This document shows positions 1 to 12,201 of a DNA stretch of 64,000 nt, one piece after another; within the stretch, counting starts at the first letter, position 1; each line of letters begins with the position of its first letter. A program made the position numbers and the translations under genes. The stretch is taken from the NCBI GenBank assembly GCA_030272585.1, contig BSYQ01000001.1, positions 5,394,001 to 5,458,000 of the forward strand, read 5' to 3'. The notes beneath the pieces are model-generated. The model saw only the letters and a program-made list of their open reading frames with translations, ran no database searches and was not told the origin of the DNA. The stretch is from Bryopsis sp. KO-2023 (taxonomy: Eukaryota; Chlorophyta; Ulvophyceae; Bryopsidales; Bryopsidaceae).

Positions 1-3000
1 AATGATGCAAGAAAACATGAACAGGATAAAACTAGAGGTTGGGCGAAATAACATGAATAGACAAACCAAGTTGGATTTTCCAACTCAAATTATCTTTGTT
101 TGTGTAGGGATTGATCGAACCCGTGTCGAGGAGATGGAAAATAGGCTGAAGGAAGATGTGCTACGAGAGGTGCTCCACCGTGTTCTGCAGACATATTCCT
201 CTATTGTTATATTTCGTTAAATGCTGTTAGGAAAAGAAATGTTAAGAAGAACCCCCCTGGGAAGATTCAGGTAGGAATGAGGGATGCTCATTCTTTTTTG
301 TGTCCTTGGTTTGCTTGCAGGCTGAGCTGTACAACGGCAGGATTCTCCTTGCGGGGGAAAACGATGATTACGAGGTGGTGGAGTTTTGGGCGGATGTGAC
401 GGAATCGTCCATTCAGACTCCCCAAGAAGTCATCGCACAGATGATTGGTGGGTTCTGGACGGATTTGCACTTTCAAAGCAGTAGACGAAACAATTGATTT
501 CTGCGACCGAAACGGAACAAATAAGAACCCCTGGAGAGTGAGTCTGTGGTGGTGCTGGTGAGTGTTTTTGTGTTTGCTAATGTTTGGTTGTTTTTGTGTA
601 TAGATGCGGGATATGATGTGGACTACTTGAGGGTGCCAGTAACGGATGAAAAAGCTCCAAAGGAGGTCGACTGCGAGCAGCTCATTGAGAGGTGTTGGAA
701 TCCTCCAGAAGGTGCAGCTCTCATGTTCAATTGCCAGGTATGCACTTTCATGACTCAGCTTCCTTGACCGGGTGATTTGACCGGCACTTGTCCATCCCGG
801 TGTTAAATCGGGTGCACTTCATGGAAAAGGTTGGCATCCATCGAGATTCAAACCTGGGGTCACAGCTGAATGCGTTTGTGTCTGACCCCAAGGATAGCCC
901 CCCCCCCCCAGCTCCTTATGGTTTGTAAGGGGTATCGGGTGCAGTCGTGTGAATTCATATTGAAAATGGATTGTGGCGTGTGTAGATGGGAAGAGGGCGC
1001 ACGACGACAGGGATGATAATAGCATCTCTTTTGCAGTTATGGCGGATGGGTGCCCTGTCAGGAAATGGACCTATCCCAGGGGGTATTGTTTTTGAATAAC
1101 TCTTGGTTTGGAAGCTTCTTACAGGAGTTGTCAAGACATATGATCCGGACCTCATTTCTGAAATTCGTGTTCCAAAATATGAGCCTAAAAAAATGCAGAG
1201 CAATTAGCATTTTGATTTTCTTTCCTCTTTGCCAGAGGGGGAAGGGGAGGGGGGAGTTCGCTTTTTTCCAATGCTTTTGAATAGGGAAAGAAATTTCCTG
1301 CTCTACAATTGACACCATGATTGTTCGTGTTGTTAGCTTCCTTGCCACGATGGTTCAGACCCTGCACTCCTGACGCTCAGAATGGCTCTTCGAATTCGAC
1401 CATTCTGAAATCAGGGATGTACGGTGTGGTGCGGAGCCTGTTGCGAATGTTATCCAGGGGCAAAGAGGGAAAGCACGTGTTGGATTCGGTCATCGACGCC
1501 TGCAGTGCGATGCAAAATCTGAGAGAAGCCATCGTCACCTACAGGGACAGGATGTCAGCCGAGCACAACGAGCGAAAGAGAAATTCACTCTTGAGGATAT
1601 GTCTGGTACAGTCACCATTGACACTTGCACCTATCACCTGTATTTTCTTCATCTTACATTTTTTTACCCACCTATTTTTTTGAAATTATGTATTTCTGGG
1701 CTGCCCCCTAGAGCGTGTAATGCTTTCATTGAAAGACAATAAAAGAAAAAACTGTCATTGGATTCGCCACTGTATTGTGAAGGAGGGGGTTGTGTCAAAT
1801 GTTGGTGGTAACTGGTTCGGAAAATGTCCATAATTATGGTGGTGAGATGTTTTTGTTTTTTTTTTCGTGGGGTGAATTACAGGAATATCTTGAAAGGTAC
1901 TGCGTTTTGATTGCCTTCACGTCTTACCTAGCCCATCCAAGGTTCGACCCATCCTCTCCAAATTTCATTGGCTTTCTTGACTACATGAAGATGCGACCCG
2001 AGTTCAAAAGGTGATTTCAAAAAATAAGATATTGCGCTGGCGCCCATGCTCGCGTTCTAATTGCTTTTCTTTCTGGGGGGACTCTTGGTGGTTTCTGTTT
2101 GTGTCGAGGTGGTGATTGTTGATGGCTGTGTTGGTGTCAGTGTCTTGCAGAGGTTGCTTCGACGAAATCCCATGTCAGCCTTGGAGCTGCACAAACGAAC
2201 GGAAATGGCATCCAGTGGGAATACCAGATCGCCAGGTGACTGCTCGCTTTCCGTTTAAAAAATGACAGCACACGCCCAATCTTCAAAAAATTAGCCTAAA
2301 TTTTAACTTTAACCTTAACCAGGCCAACAACAAGAGGAAAATCATGGGGATGCTGCGGATACATAAAAGGTTGACCCACTCCACCCTTGCATGAATTTTG
2401 TTTTTCTGTGTTAGGGAGCAACTCTAGTGTGGATGAGGATGATGACGACAAAGACCCCACCAGTCGACTCATTGCCCAGAGATCAGGGAAGGTGCTGCTG
2501 CAATACACCATCCTGAAGGAGGATCACTTTCCGGGCATCCATAAGAGCGGCGTTCCTCAAATCATCAGCGGAGCCCCCAATTTTCGACAAGCTCCAGGCT
2601 TGGCTGTGTATGGGTCAGCGCTGCCCACAATGGATGGGATCAAAAAAGTGTTGAAGTATGTTGATGCGGAACCAACCAGCAGCAAACAGGTGGGTTGTGT
2701 TTAAAGAAAATAGAAAACAGTCGAAAAACAGGAGGAGTTGTTAATAGTGGTGCTCTGAAACAACCAAAACGGAGTTCAACCAGCAGTGTTGCAATGTAAC
2801 AAAGAAACGAAATGCACAATTGCAGAATTTCAAGGAGTTACACAACCTTCATATTTCTTTTTGTCGACTCCCCCCCCCCTTCAAACCTCCAAATTCTTAC
2901 ACAGCCTTGCCATGTTTTCTCGGTACATTTTGTGCTCCAGCTTAACGCTATGGGGTTTCCTTGTAGTTGACCGCTGTCTGGCACAACATGAGAGAGGAGC

Positions 3001-6000
3001 CCGTCGTGTACATCAACGGCCGCCCTTTCGTTCTCCGAGAAGAGGCCCGACCTTTCAAAAATTTGAGAGAGTACAGCGGCATCGACGGCCGCCGCCTCCA
3101 GCAAATGGAAACCCGATTGAAGATGGACATCTTGGAGGAGGTAGGCAGCAGCAATGAGACGATCAATCGAAAATCTGCAAGGAAATCCGTGACTCATTGT
3201 ATGCATGTGGCGTTTGTGATTACTCATCCCTCGCTGCTCTGTTTCCCCACGTCTGACATGTTGTGCATTGTATGTTGGGTTTAATCAAAGGCGAAGATGT
3301 ATGATGGGAGGATCTTGGTAGGACGGGAGGCCCCATCGTCCGGCAATATCGGATGCTTAGAAGATCAATGGGAGTCCATCGGCGGTCAAGAAGATGTGCA
3401 AACCCCAGCCGAGGTCTACGCAGCCCTCCAGCAGCAAGGGTACAAGGTCAATTACTTCAGATTGCCTGTAACAGATGGGACGTCACCTCACGTAAGTTTG
3501 TTTTCAGGACCTCCATCCCCCCCTTTTCCCCAAGATCGAAACCTCTGTCTGATTGTTCGCTTTCCTATAATTGCGCCCAGGAAGGAGGTGGTCGTTGCTT
3601 TGCTGGTTTAATCCTTCTGTTTTTTTCCCCCAGTTCAGGGATATTGATACTTTGATGGCAAACATCAGGGATGCCAACCCTGACTCTCCTTTGATCTTCA
3701 ATTGTCACAACGGCGCAGGGAGGTCCACCACAGGGATGGTCATTGGCTCCTTGTTCCGACTGAAAGAGCTGAGGTCATCCTTATCGGAGACAGTGCTGAC
3801 TTACTCACTGTCCCTGGACGGCTCTTCCCCACCAGGTATGGTTGAGTTTTTTTTTCAGGTGGAGGGGGGAGGGGTTTTGTCTGTTCAGCTTTTTCGTAAA
3901 GGCGAGATGTAAAAATTTGACCATCTGTGCAAGTGATCCTCCTGGCCGGAATGGAATCGATCGGTAAAAAAAGCTCATATAGAGTTGCACTCACCATGAG
4001 TGTATTGGATTCGATGCTGACATCAATGCATGGATGATGCTAACTTTTTTCTTCTTCTAATTGACGATGCAGGATGCATCAGTCCATCAACCTCAGACGA
4101 TTCCGACGACGGAGAAGATCCCGAGGCTGCAGCTCTAGGTCTGGACCAAGATGTCGACGTCATGGACCCTTGCGAACGCATTGCATGCGAGGAAGGGAGA
4201 TACTTGGCTGTGCGCAGACTGATCCGCCTCCTAGACAGTGGCCCAGATTCGAAACAAGCTGTCGACCGAATCATAGATGCCTGTGGCATGATCATCAACC
4301 TCCGGACAGCCATCATGCGATACAGAAAGCCATTGCGAGGACACAATCGGCCAGAAACCCAAAACCGACACACTTTGTTCAAGTGGGGGGTGGCATATCT
4401 GGAAAGGTATTGCCTGACGATCGCGTTTTCGGCTTACCTCGATCATACCCAATCCGGAGCCACCGCAAGCTTCCACGATTGGGTGAACGAGCGGGCCGAG
4501 GTGCGATTGGCACTCAGGTCGATCAAGAATAACCCGGGAGCTTCGTTGTCGGTGCTGTCAGACACCATGTCGACGGTCACGCAAGGGGTGGTGGATGGCC
4601 CTCAGGTCGACATCTCGGAGGAGGAGAAGGTCCAATCTCAAAGGCATGGCAGTGTTTTATCCAAGAAAACGATTCTGAAAAGTTTTCACATGGCAGAGTA
4701 TATTCCGAGGAGTAACTCCAGCTCCCATGTCCCACATGCACTTCCGGAGATGCGACGAACGGAAGGAATGCCTGTGTACACAGTAGGTAAGCAGTAAGCA
4801 GGAAAAGAAAACAGCCACACAGTGTTGCTGCTGCATTCTTGCTTGATTTCCATTATTTGAGAATCTGCGAACGCATCCGCTAACCCCTTGTATACGCCCC
4901 TGCCCATGTATACGCCCCCTTTCCAGGGCTTACTATTCTATACGCCCGGGGCTTATTTTCAGACTTTTACGGTATTTTCTTAATTCCCACAGGAAATCTA
5001 TCGGTGGATGCCCTGAGGAGACTGCTGTCTCATTTCGATGCTGGCCCCAGTGGGCAAACCCACGTGGTCATTTCAGACATCCGTGAGGAGATGGTCGTGT
5101 ACGTCAGAGGGACGCCTCACATTCGCAGAGATTTCGAAAGGCCCGTTTCTTCTCTCAAGCATCCTGGAGTTGCGGCCGAGCAGTTAGAGCAGCTTGAGGA
5201 ATCCCTGAGGGATGACGCTCAAGCCGAGTCTCGAGAATGGGGCGGCCGAATCTTGCTGCACAGAGAAGTCCTCACCCACAGCACCGATCAGAGTGAGAAT
5301 TCTCCACATCGTTATACCATCCATTAGCCATTACCCAATAGCTTCTTGTTGCTGGAATCCACCAGAATTTGGTAGTTTTTGTCGATCGACAAGCACGAAT
5401 GGCGATGATTGGGCAGTATATGACACTTGATAGGATGAATGAAAGGGTGAATTATCTATTGACACCCCTCTTCTGATGCTTGTTGATTCAGGAGCGCACA
5501 AAGACGATGTGACCTTGGCTTCGGAGGATCCCGTGGCATCTGTGGTCGGTTTTTGGAGACGTACAGGGGGTACATGTGATCTGGACGATGGGGTTTGTAC
5601 GCCACAGGATGTGCAGCGTGGATTAGCCAAAGAGGGTTTCAAGGTCTCGTATGCTCGCATTCCTTTATCCAGGGAAAGGATAACTCAGGCCAAGGACATG
5701 GACCAGCTTCGACAATGGCTGGGGGTGGGCTTCGGAGGAGATCGTGTCGTGTATTTGATCATGTCGAGGACGGCCACAGGCAGCAGCACTAGATTCGTTT
5801 CTTCATTTATTGCATGTTACTTGAGCTGGAGTGCACCCAGTGAGTACACACAACTTTGCTGTTGGCATTAACACCCTGGTCCAAATGCATGACTAATTCA
5901 GTTTTCAATAAATTTGTAACCCAACATGGGTCGTCTTATTTTTTTTACCAATGTTCAGGGTTTTTTTTGGGGGGGAAGGGGAAGAGGAGAGGAGAAATAT

Positions 6001-6513
6001 GTGGATGTACAGTTCTATTATTCGAGTAGTGCGGCTCCTGAGGAGCATATTACGATTTGTTCTTTTTCTTTTTTGGTGTCTGAGATGATTCTGGGCGTTG
6101 TGTTCTGGTCAGACCTGCATTCGATGAGTTTTGACCAAACGGCCTCGATGAAGCCGGTGTACAAAACCTCCAAACTTGCGCTGGGTGAGTTCCGTGCAAT
6201 AATGAACCTTTGTCGAGTTCTGCCGAAAGGCATCGAAGACAAAAGAGCAGTGGACGAAGCCATCGATCGCTGCCACAGAATCGGGAGTTTGCGAGAAGAC
6301 ATATTGAGTTGCAAATACTCGGTTGATGGATCTGCGGAGCAAACCAGCAAAGCGAACAAGCTGGGGTTGCACTACATTCGACGGTATTTCTTTTTGATAG
6401 CGTTTCGATCTTATCTGGACAATCGGAGCTCAACCCAGGAGTCCTTCACCAGCTGGGTGCAAAATCGACAGGAATTGCTGCATCTTTTAAGTACCATTAG
6501 TCTGCAAAAGTGA
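1..6513 (+). CDS. paladin-like multi-unit phosphatase (5' end outside window)
   Basis: Paladin (PALD1-type) family: repeated dual-specificity/phytase-like phosphatase units, cytosolic, with roles in signalling and phosphoinositide metabolism in animals. Coding exons lie near 108-169, 321-447, 604-737, about 1348-1605, 1883-2012, 2152-2235, 2415-2691, 2967-3139, 3293-3493, 3635-3835, 4072-4786, 4993-5297, 5493-5840 and 6113-6513. Three units can be followed. Each has a stretch like REEPVVYINGRPFVLRE followed by GID..R...ME.RLK.DIL, a catalytic-loop region, and a helical segment of the type IDACSAMQNLREAI then YLERYC..IAFS.YL. The middle unit keeps the CX5R loop (FNCHNGAGRSTTGM, about 3698-3740). 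In the third unit the equivalent segment is LIMSRTATGSS, with no Cys. In the first unit FNCQ ends an exon at 737 and I could not place the rest of the loop. The stop is at 6511-6513. The family is clear; the upstream gene start lies outside the window. Confidence 0.85.
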
Positions 6514-7100
6514 TTTAAAAAAAAAAAAAAGAAGAAAGAAAGAAAGAGAAAGAAAGAAAGAAAAAGAAAAAGGAGGAATATCGAAAAAAAGGGAAGTATT
6601 GGGTTTATTGTGGGAGGATTGCTGGACAGAAATGTTTTTGGTTGGTTGGGGTATGGGCAGGAATGTGTGATTTTTAGAAAAAAAAGGGTAAGAAAAACAG
6701 TTAAAACACACAATATATTGTTCTGAAAAATTGAGGAACCTGATGCCTTTTTCAAAAAAAAAAAAAGAAAAAAAGAAAAAAAACAAAAGTGGGGGAAAAA
6801 GAAAAAGTGGGATATCAGCAAAGAACGTAAGAAATTGACGACAGAAAATAGGGACATGCAACAGAAAGCAAGGCGAAAATGGGGTGTAAAGAAAGACAAG
6901 TGGGGGCCAAAAAAAGAAAAACAAAAACTCTTCTAAAAATGATTCTTCTATTTGACTGATGGATGTATTGTAGTACCTGGGGATGAAAAAGATTAAAGAA
7001 AAGAAGAAGAGCAAGAACTTTTGGGGGTTTCGACTCTTTTCCACAAGAGTTGGCTGGAATGTCCCTGGGAAATGGATAAGGGTAAGTTTAGTCATTTGAA
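6514..7100. other. A-rich intergenic tract
   Basis: Downstream of the paladin-like gene the + strand is a polypurine run with repeated AAAG/GAAA blocks and A-runs (6515-6580, 6755-6800). Long open frames on the minus strand here translate only to Phe/Ser/Leu runs and are not genes. No gene is seen. Confidence 0.7.
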
Positions 7101-8283
7101 CTTGTTTGTACCATGTAGTAGGATTCGGGGGTTTTAACCAAGGGGAAAAAAATGCTGAAAAAAATGTTCAGGTTTTTTTCTCTTTCTTTTTTTGTGTATT
7201 TTCGTTTTTTTTTAACATTTTTATTTCTTTTCTTGCGAACACCGTTTGGGCGTTCGAGGAGGTTTTGCCTGGTTCGGAAAGAAAGAGGGACGGAAAAAGT
7301 TATCCAGAGGGATGCATATCGATCGAGGGGCATGTTTTTGTGGTGGGTTTCGTTTTCTTTTTTGGTGTGGTTTTTGTGACCACGAAATATTTTGATTTTA
7401 TTCTTCCAAGATTTTCGTTTCGCTGGGCTGTGTTCAAATGGTTCCGACATCCAAACAACATGACTAATGTGATGATTCCGGTTTCGGTTTTGAAGGGAGG
7501 GAAGGGGAGTCTAGGAGAAAAAAAGGAAATGGTTGAAGACATTTTGATGTGTGAGGTCATGGTGCATGCCGGATTCCCAACAGGGTTTATATGCTTTCCA
7601 ATCGGGCAAGGCAGAAACCCTAGCACAACTGTACAAAGTTTGAACCGTCCGTGTTGCGGAATGTAACCAATGTTAGTAAATGTTAGTAATGCAAGATGGA
7701 CACGGAAGTAAGAAATAGACATGGAAGACCAGCCCCCCTTCTTTGTTGGAAGAGGGGTCTGGATGGCAAGATTGTTGTTTAGTTGCTTATTTTGATAAGA
7801 GATGCTTTGGTTGACCAGATCTATATGGAGGAGTTTTTTTAAATCCACAATTTTTGATCGAGTTCGATAACCTGGAACGTGAGATTAGAAGCATCAATAA
7901 CACCAATCAATAATTGCTTATTCTAGTTGATCGATTATGTTGGTGATATGATCTTTTGATGCATTTGATCTCAAAAGATGCACATTGTGTTTGTATATTT
8001 CTTTCGTTTGGGAAAACAAAGTTCCAGGATTTATCATCGACCCTGTGAAAACAAACACAAGTGGAAAAAGAAACCTTGAAACAAACAAATAAATAATTCC
8101 ACAAGAAGAATACAACTTGATGGCTCCCTTCCTTTCTTGGGTCTAAGAGAAGTTCTTCTGGTTTCGTTTGTTCAGTTGTTCGTTTCAGTTTCAAAAAAAG
8201 GTTTGGTTCAACAGCGTTTAGATTTTGGCTGACTGGTGGTCTTCATTTTTTGATGGATTCCATCGTTTCCCAATATATATGCT

Positions 8284-8356
8284 TAAAGATCAGTTGGAGA
8301 CGAAATCATTGAACCCTGGTTTTGAGTGGAGTGATTTCGTCTACAACTGACCTTTA
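8284..8356. repeat. imperfect hairpin, 25-base arms
   Basis: The segment at 8284-8308 pairs with 8332-8356 in inverted orientation with about two mismatches. A loop of about 23 bases separates the arms. It could be a small MITE remnant or a hairpin RNA. No coding sequence lies around it. Confidence 0.6.
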
Positions 8357-9395
8357 AAAACTGCTGGACATTCCAGCCAAAGACATTCTAATTTTGAACT
8401 CATCATGAGAAAAAAGTACTCCGTACTTTACCCGTGACCGGTCTCACATATCATCTTTTTGAAAGTCTTTTTGGTCATGGGACGCCTCCACCTTACAACA
8501 AATGTTTGAAGTGCTATCAAGTATCGTTCAATAGCCTGGTACCTGGAATTCATTTTTACACGCCTTTTGTACATCGGCGGAATTTTGAGGTCCGATCCCC
8601 AGTTAAACGTACAACACCCAGGCCCTTGTCCCACTCATGAATCCGGAAACTGCCTTGCGGCAGTTCAATAGCCTGGTACCACATGGACCAATAACATCAG
8701 TGAAAATAATTTCTCCAGGTTCGTCAGACTAAAGGGTTCTCTTTGTTTTTCAAAATGGATGACAAATTCTTGAGATCAACCAGCTCAAGGAGCATTCTGA
8801 TGTTCAGTTATTTTACTGAGTTCAATTGTAATGCGCACTGTCAATTTTACTTATCTTTTTTCATTACGATGGACCTCCCCGCCTTGAAGAGGGGTTCTGT
8901 TCTGTTGAGTGCCCAAGACAAGGTACAAGCCCTGTCAAAAGCATATTTCACAAATCGTAAACCAACACAACACATTTTCATTTCCCGTCTAAACTATGGG
9001 TGAACTGGGCACAAGTGAAATTTCAGACCTGCTCACGACCACAATGAGATCCTAAACCCAACATCGGGTGGGAGTCAGCCGGCAAGGTACTAAACAGCAT
9101 TTGTTCAACTTGCAAACTTTCTGTTCCAATGTCTAATATCTGATGCAGCCCACCGTACCAAGGTGTCATCTTCCCAGCAAAAATGCCGCGCAGGTGACCA
9201 CTGCCCCAAATTAAGACGAATTTCCATTTCCCTGCTATTGCCCGAGGTTCAGTCGGCTCAACTCCCCCATTTGGTGTCCTGATCTCCAATCCACTGTTTT
9301 CCCTTTTTTTGTCAATCCTGCTGGGCTGCAGGAACCATGGTGTTTGAGGGCGGTTTCAAGGGTTGAAAGTTTTTGTATCCGGCTGGGCTGCAGAA

Positions 9396-9618
9396 AACCA
9401 GGGATCTGCCGCTGTTGGTGGCATTCAACCTGGAGCCGAGATGTTCCTCGGCTTGCTTGCCAATTGGCACTCCTGTCAATGCGCGTTGCGTTGTCTTTAC
9501 ATATGCTCACAAGTATCAAGAGAATTCGAACAACTTCTTCTTTGACACACCTTGCAAGGATACCAATTGGTGCTTCGTCGGCGGCCCCTGCGGCCTTGCT
9601 CCCATATCCACCAATTAG
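9396..9618 (+). other. possible orphan exon, Cys-rich
   Basis: After a good acceptor (pyrimidines then CTGCAG) the + strand reads about 74 codons with seven Cys and ends at a stop. The text includes SSACLPIGTPVNARCVVF and DTNWCFVGGPCGL. The composition looks protein-like, but no partner exon, start codon or family was recognised. It may be a relic of a secreted-protein gene. The opposite strand is also open over 9235-9639, which weakens the case. Confidence 0.2.
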
Positions 9619-10357
9619 GGAGGGTACGTGTATTGCCAAAGTTTTTCCTTTCGAAAGATGGACAACAGCATATGTGGTTTTGCTTCGAAGAAATCCATCT
9701 TCATCATTCGAATGACAATCTTGGAGTGGAAAATAAGAAAACCAATACGTTGGTCTGCATTGTCATGTGAGAAAAAGGAAAAAGGCGACAGTGACCAAAG
9801 TTTGGTATCACTGTCTGGTAACCAAACACAATAATATCATGTTTGTTCGTTTGTTTGTTCGATATCAACGATCTTCAACAGGATTTTCAATGAAAGGCGG
9901 GCGTGTTGTTTGTTGTTGTTGGCATTCTTTGTGTGGAAGGGTAACAGCGCACACGTGAACAATTAACAGTTAAATTTTCGGAGTAACGGGATTCGGATTA
10001 ATGGCATTCGGACTGAAGGGACTGAACCAACAAAAGTTCTAGGCCAACATATATAAAAATGTATATATAAAAATATACAATGACGCGACGATTCAACCCC
10101 GAGCAGAGATGGATTACATTCAGCAAGACTCCCGTAAGACTCGCTTCTTTAACCGTCCCAGTAACCCAGTCAAACCTCGGAACTGATCCAAGGTTCCAAG
10201 GTTTGGTGGTTATAATCGGGGAGCATTATTGTTAGACGGATCCTGTGTTTAAATGTGGAGCTGTGGAAGAACGAATGTCTGTGTTAAAAAAAAAGGGAAA
10301 AAATCGATATTGTTAAGTTCGTAAGTATGTCATCTCTACATTCATTGTTGTTATCTC

Positions 10358-10612
10358 TTGAGAGTTTTTCCCGTCCCCGTGTCCTCCACCCAGAGCACAT
10401 GCTTGTTGCATGCCACCAGGATGTCGATCAAGTACGAGTATGTTGGGACGATGATTTCGGAGAATGGCATATCAGGATTGCACTTGAATTCTGGGACGGT
10501 TTCCTTCCAGGGCACTCATTTTGACTCAGACAGATTGTAGCAGTAGACAGGATTTCTCTTCTGGGAAAGTCGTCCCCTCAGGCAGATCAAAATCCAGTTC
10601 GAATACCTGTGA
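10358..10612 (-). pseudogene. dynein heavy chain fragment (AAA P-loop region)
   Basis: Read on the minus strand, about 10545 to 10362 gives VPWKETVPEFK, then a segment matching the dynein heavy-chain consensus PFSEIIVPT...YSYLIDILV..NKHVL, then TGTGKT, the Walker A motif of a dynein AAA module. The normal text VDTVR between VPT and YSYL is missing. A TGA stands just before VPW, where the family usually has Trp. A TAA follows three codons after the P-loop. No further dynein exons were found nearby. This is therefore a short, broken piece of an axonemal-type dynein gene. The identification rests on the linked motifs only. Confidence 0.65.
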
Positions 10613-10641
10613 ACACCCAAAGTCGTAGACTCAAGTTTGTT

Positions 10642-10733
10642 TTCAATATATATCTATTGTTCGTCAATAAGCATGCCCAACAAGCTTTTCAATATATATA
10701 TTGTTCGTCAATAAGCATGCCTAACAAGCAACA
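10642..10733. repeat. two-copy tandem repeat, about 45-base unit
   Basis: Two adjacent copies begin with TCAATATATAT and run through TTGTTCGTCAATAAGCATGC. They differ by one short indel and one substitution. The repeat lies upstream of the dynein fragment in intergenic DNA. Confidence 0.75.
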
Positions 10734-10886
10734 TTGCTTCTACAACAGAACTCGGTCTTGGCTGGACGATAAATACGATGCCAGATATTTCTTGAGGATC
10801 TTCAGGTGTTTTTTTCTGGGAGTTGCTCTTTCAATCTGTGTTTTGGTTCATGCCACCAGCGTGTATTTTTGGTGTGTCGTACCTGT

Positions 10887-10928
10887 ATTTTGGCTGTTCT
10901 TTTAGTGCACTAAAAGAACAGCCAAAAT
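10887..10928. repeat. perfect 42-base palindrome
   Basis: The 19-base arm ATTTTGGCTGTTCTTTTAG is followed by TGCA and then its exact reverse complement. A second hairpin follows at once (about 10934-10953), with arms GTACTACAC and GTGTAGTAC around a 2-base loop. Such a structure could extrude as a cruciform or act as a hairpin in RNA. No gene is adjacent. Confidence 0.9.
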
Positions 10929-12201
10929 CCACGAGTACTACACTCGTGTAGTACGATCAGTGAAGGCGCCGGTAAAAGAGAATGAGGCTTACATGATGGT
11001 ATTGAATCCTACAGCAATAATGTTTTTGTACCATCCTTCCACGGTTATTCCATAACCGTGCTTGGCCCAACAAGTACAGCCGACTTAATTCCCAACATTC
11101 CGGTACAGCCGGTTGAAAATTTTCTGTTTTGTAATAATTGGTAGATATATTTGCCGTTCGATCAGGGCCTTTTGGCTGTGGACACATATCTCACTTGCTT
11201 GTTCGTGAAAATATGTACAAGTGGAATGCAACGGCGACTTTTGCAAATTCATTTCATTTGCAAGAAACGATTTCACAAACGATTTTTGTCCCACCAGTCC
11301 CACATACTGTCCCACCCATCAATCTTGGCGAGAAAAGATATACCTATTTTCACCGCTTTCGTTAGATATCGAAAAGATGGAACTCCAGCAAAAGCTCGTT
11401 CTTGTCCACAACTATGTTCGTTGGGTGTTCTTCTCCTACACAGTGTAATTTGATGTTTGTTTGTTCGAGAACGGCTGATTTTTTTTGGGTGGGTGGGACA
11501 CTGATGATGGGACATGCATTTTGGGACAACTGTCCATCTTTTGCGGGATCGATTCGACCTCTTGTGCACCAGTTTTAACATCTCCTGTCCAAAAATAAAT
11601 AAAAACACACATAAAAGCTGAAGCAAAAGCGTAAAAGTCCCATGAGTAAAGAAATGTGTTCAACTTGGCCAATTTTGTATTATTTCCAAGTATCGTTGTG
11701 CTCATTTTTCCTTCAGCGCCATAATTTTATTTAAATCAAATTTGATGGAAGGCTTAAATCGTAGGGGGTGTTCACTGACTCAAAAACACCACTGAAAAGA
11801 GTGTAAAAGAAACACAAGTAGCACAAAAACCACTTATCTGCCATTTAACACAGGAAGCAATCAAGCTTTTTTGTGGGGAATAAATCAGAGCCCTTGAAGC
11901 AAAATACTATATGATGTTTCGTTTTACTATTCACCTGTTCAAAGAGCTGGCAGACCAAGGAAGGCCCAATCCCGACCGGCTGAAAGTTTTGGTGCACTGG
12001 GCGGATCTTGAACCACCTACCCAATACACACATTCCTTGTGCACAAGATGTGGGGCGGCATCTTCGCATGTCATATTGTTTTTTTTGTTCGGAGTACAGA
12101 TTGGGTACATTCATTTCCACGCAACATATCATTTAGGAAATTGGCAAGCACTTGGTTGCTAATATGGACAGTACTCTCTCCTCGACTGTTTATACCATGT
12201 T

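Noticed and set aside
6411-7095. Overlapping minus-strand frames of 162 and 202 codons
   Set aside because: They are the translation of polypurine/polypyrimidine DNA (Phe/Leu/Ser runs) with no conserved text.
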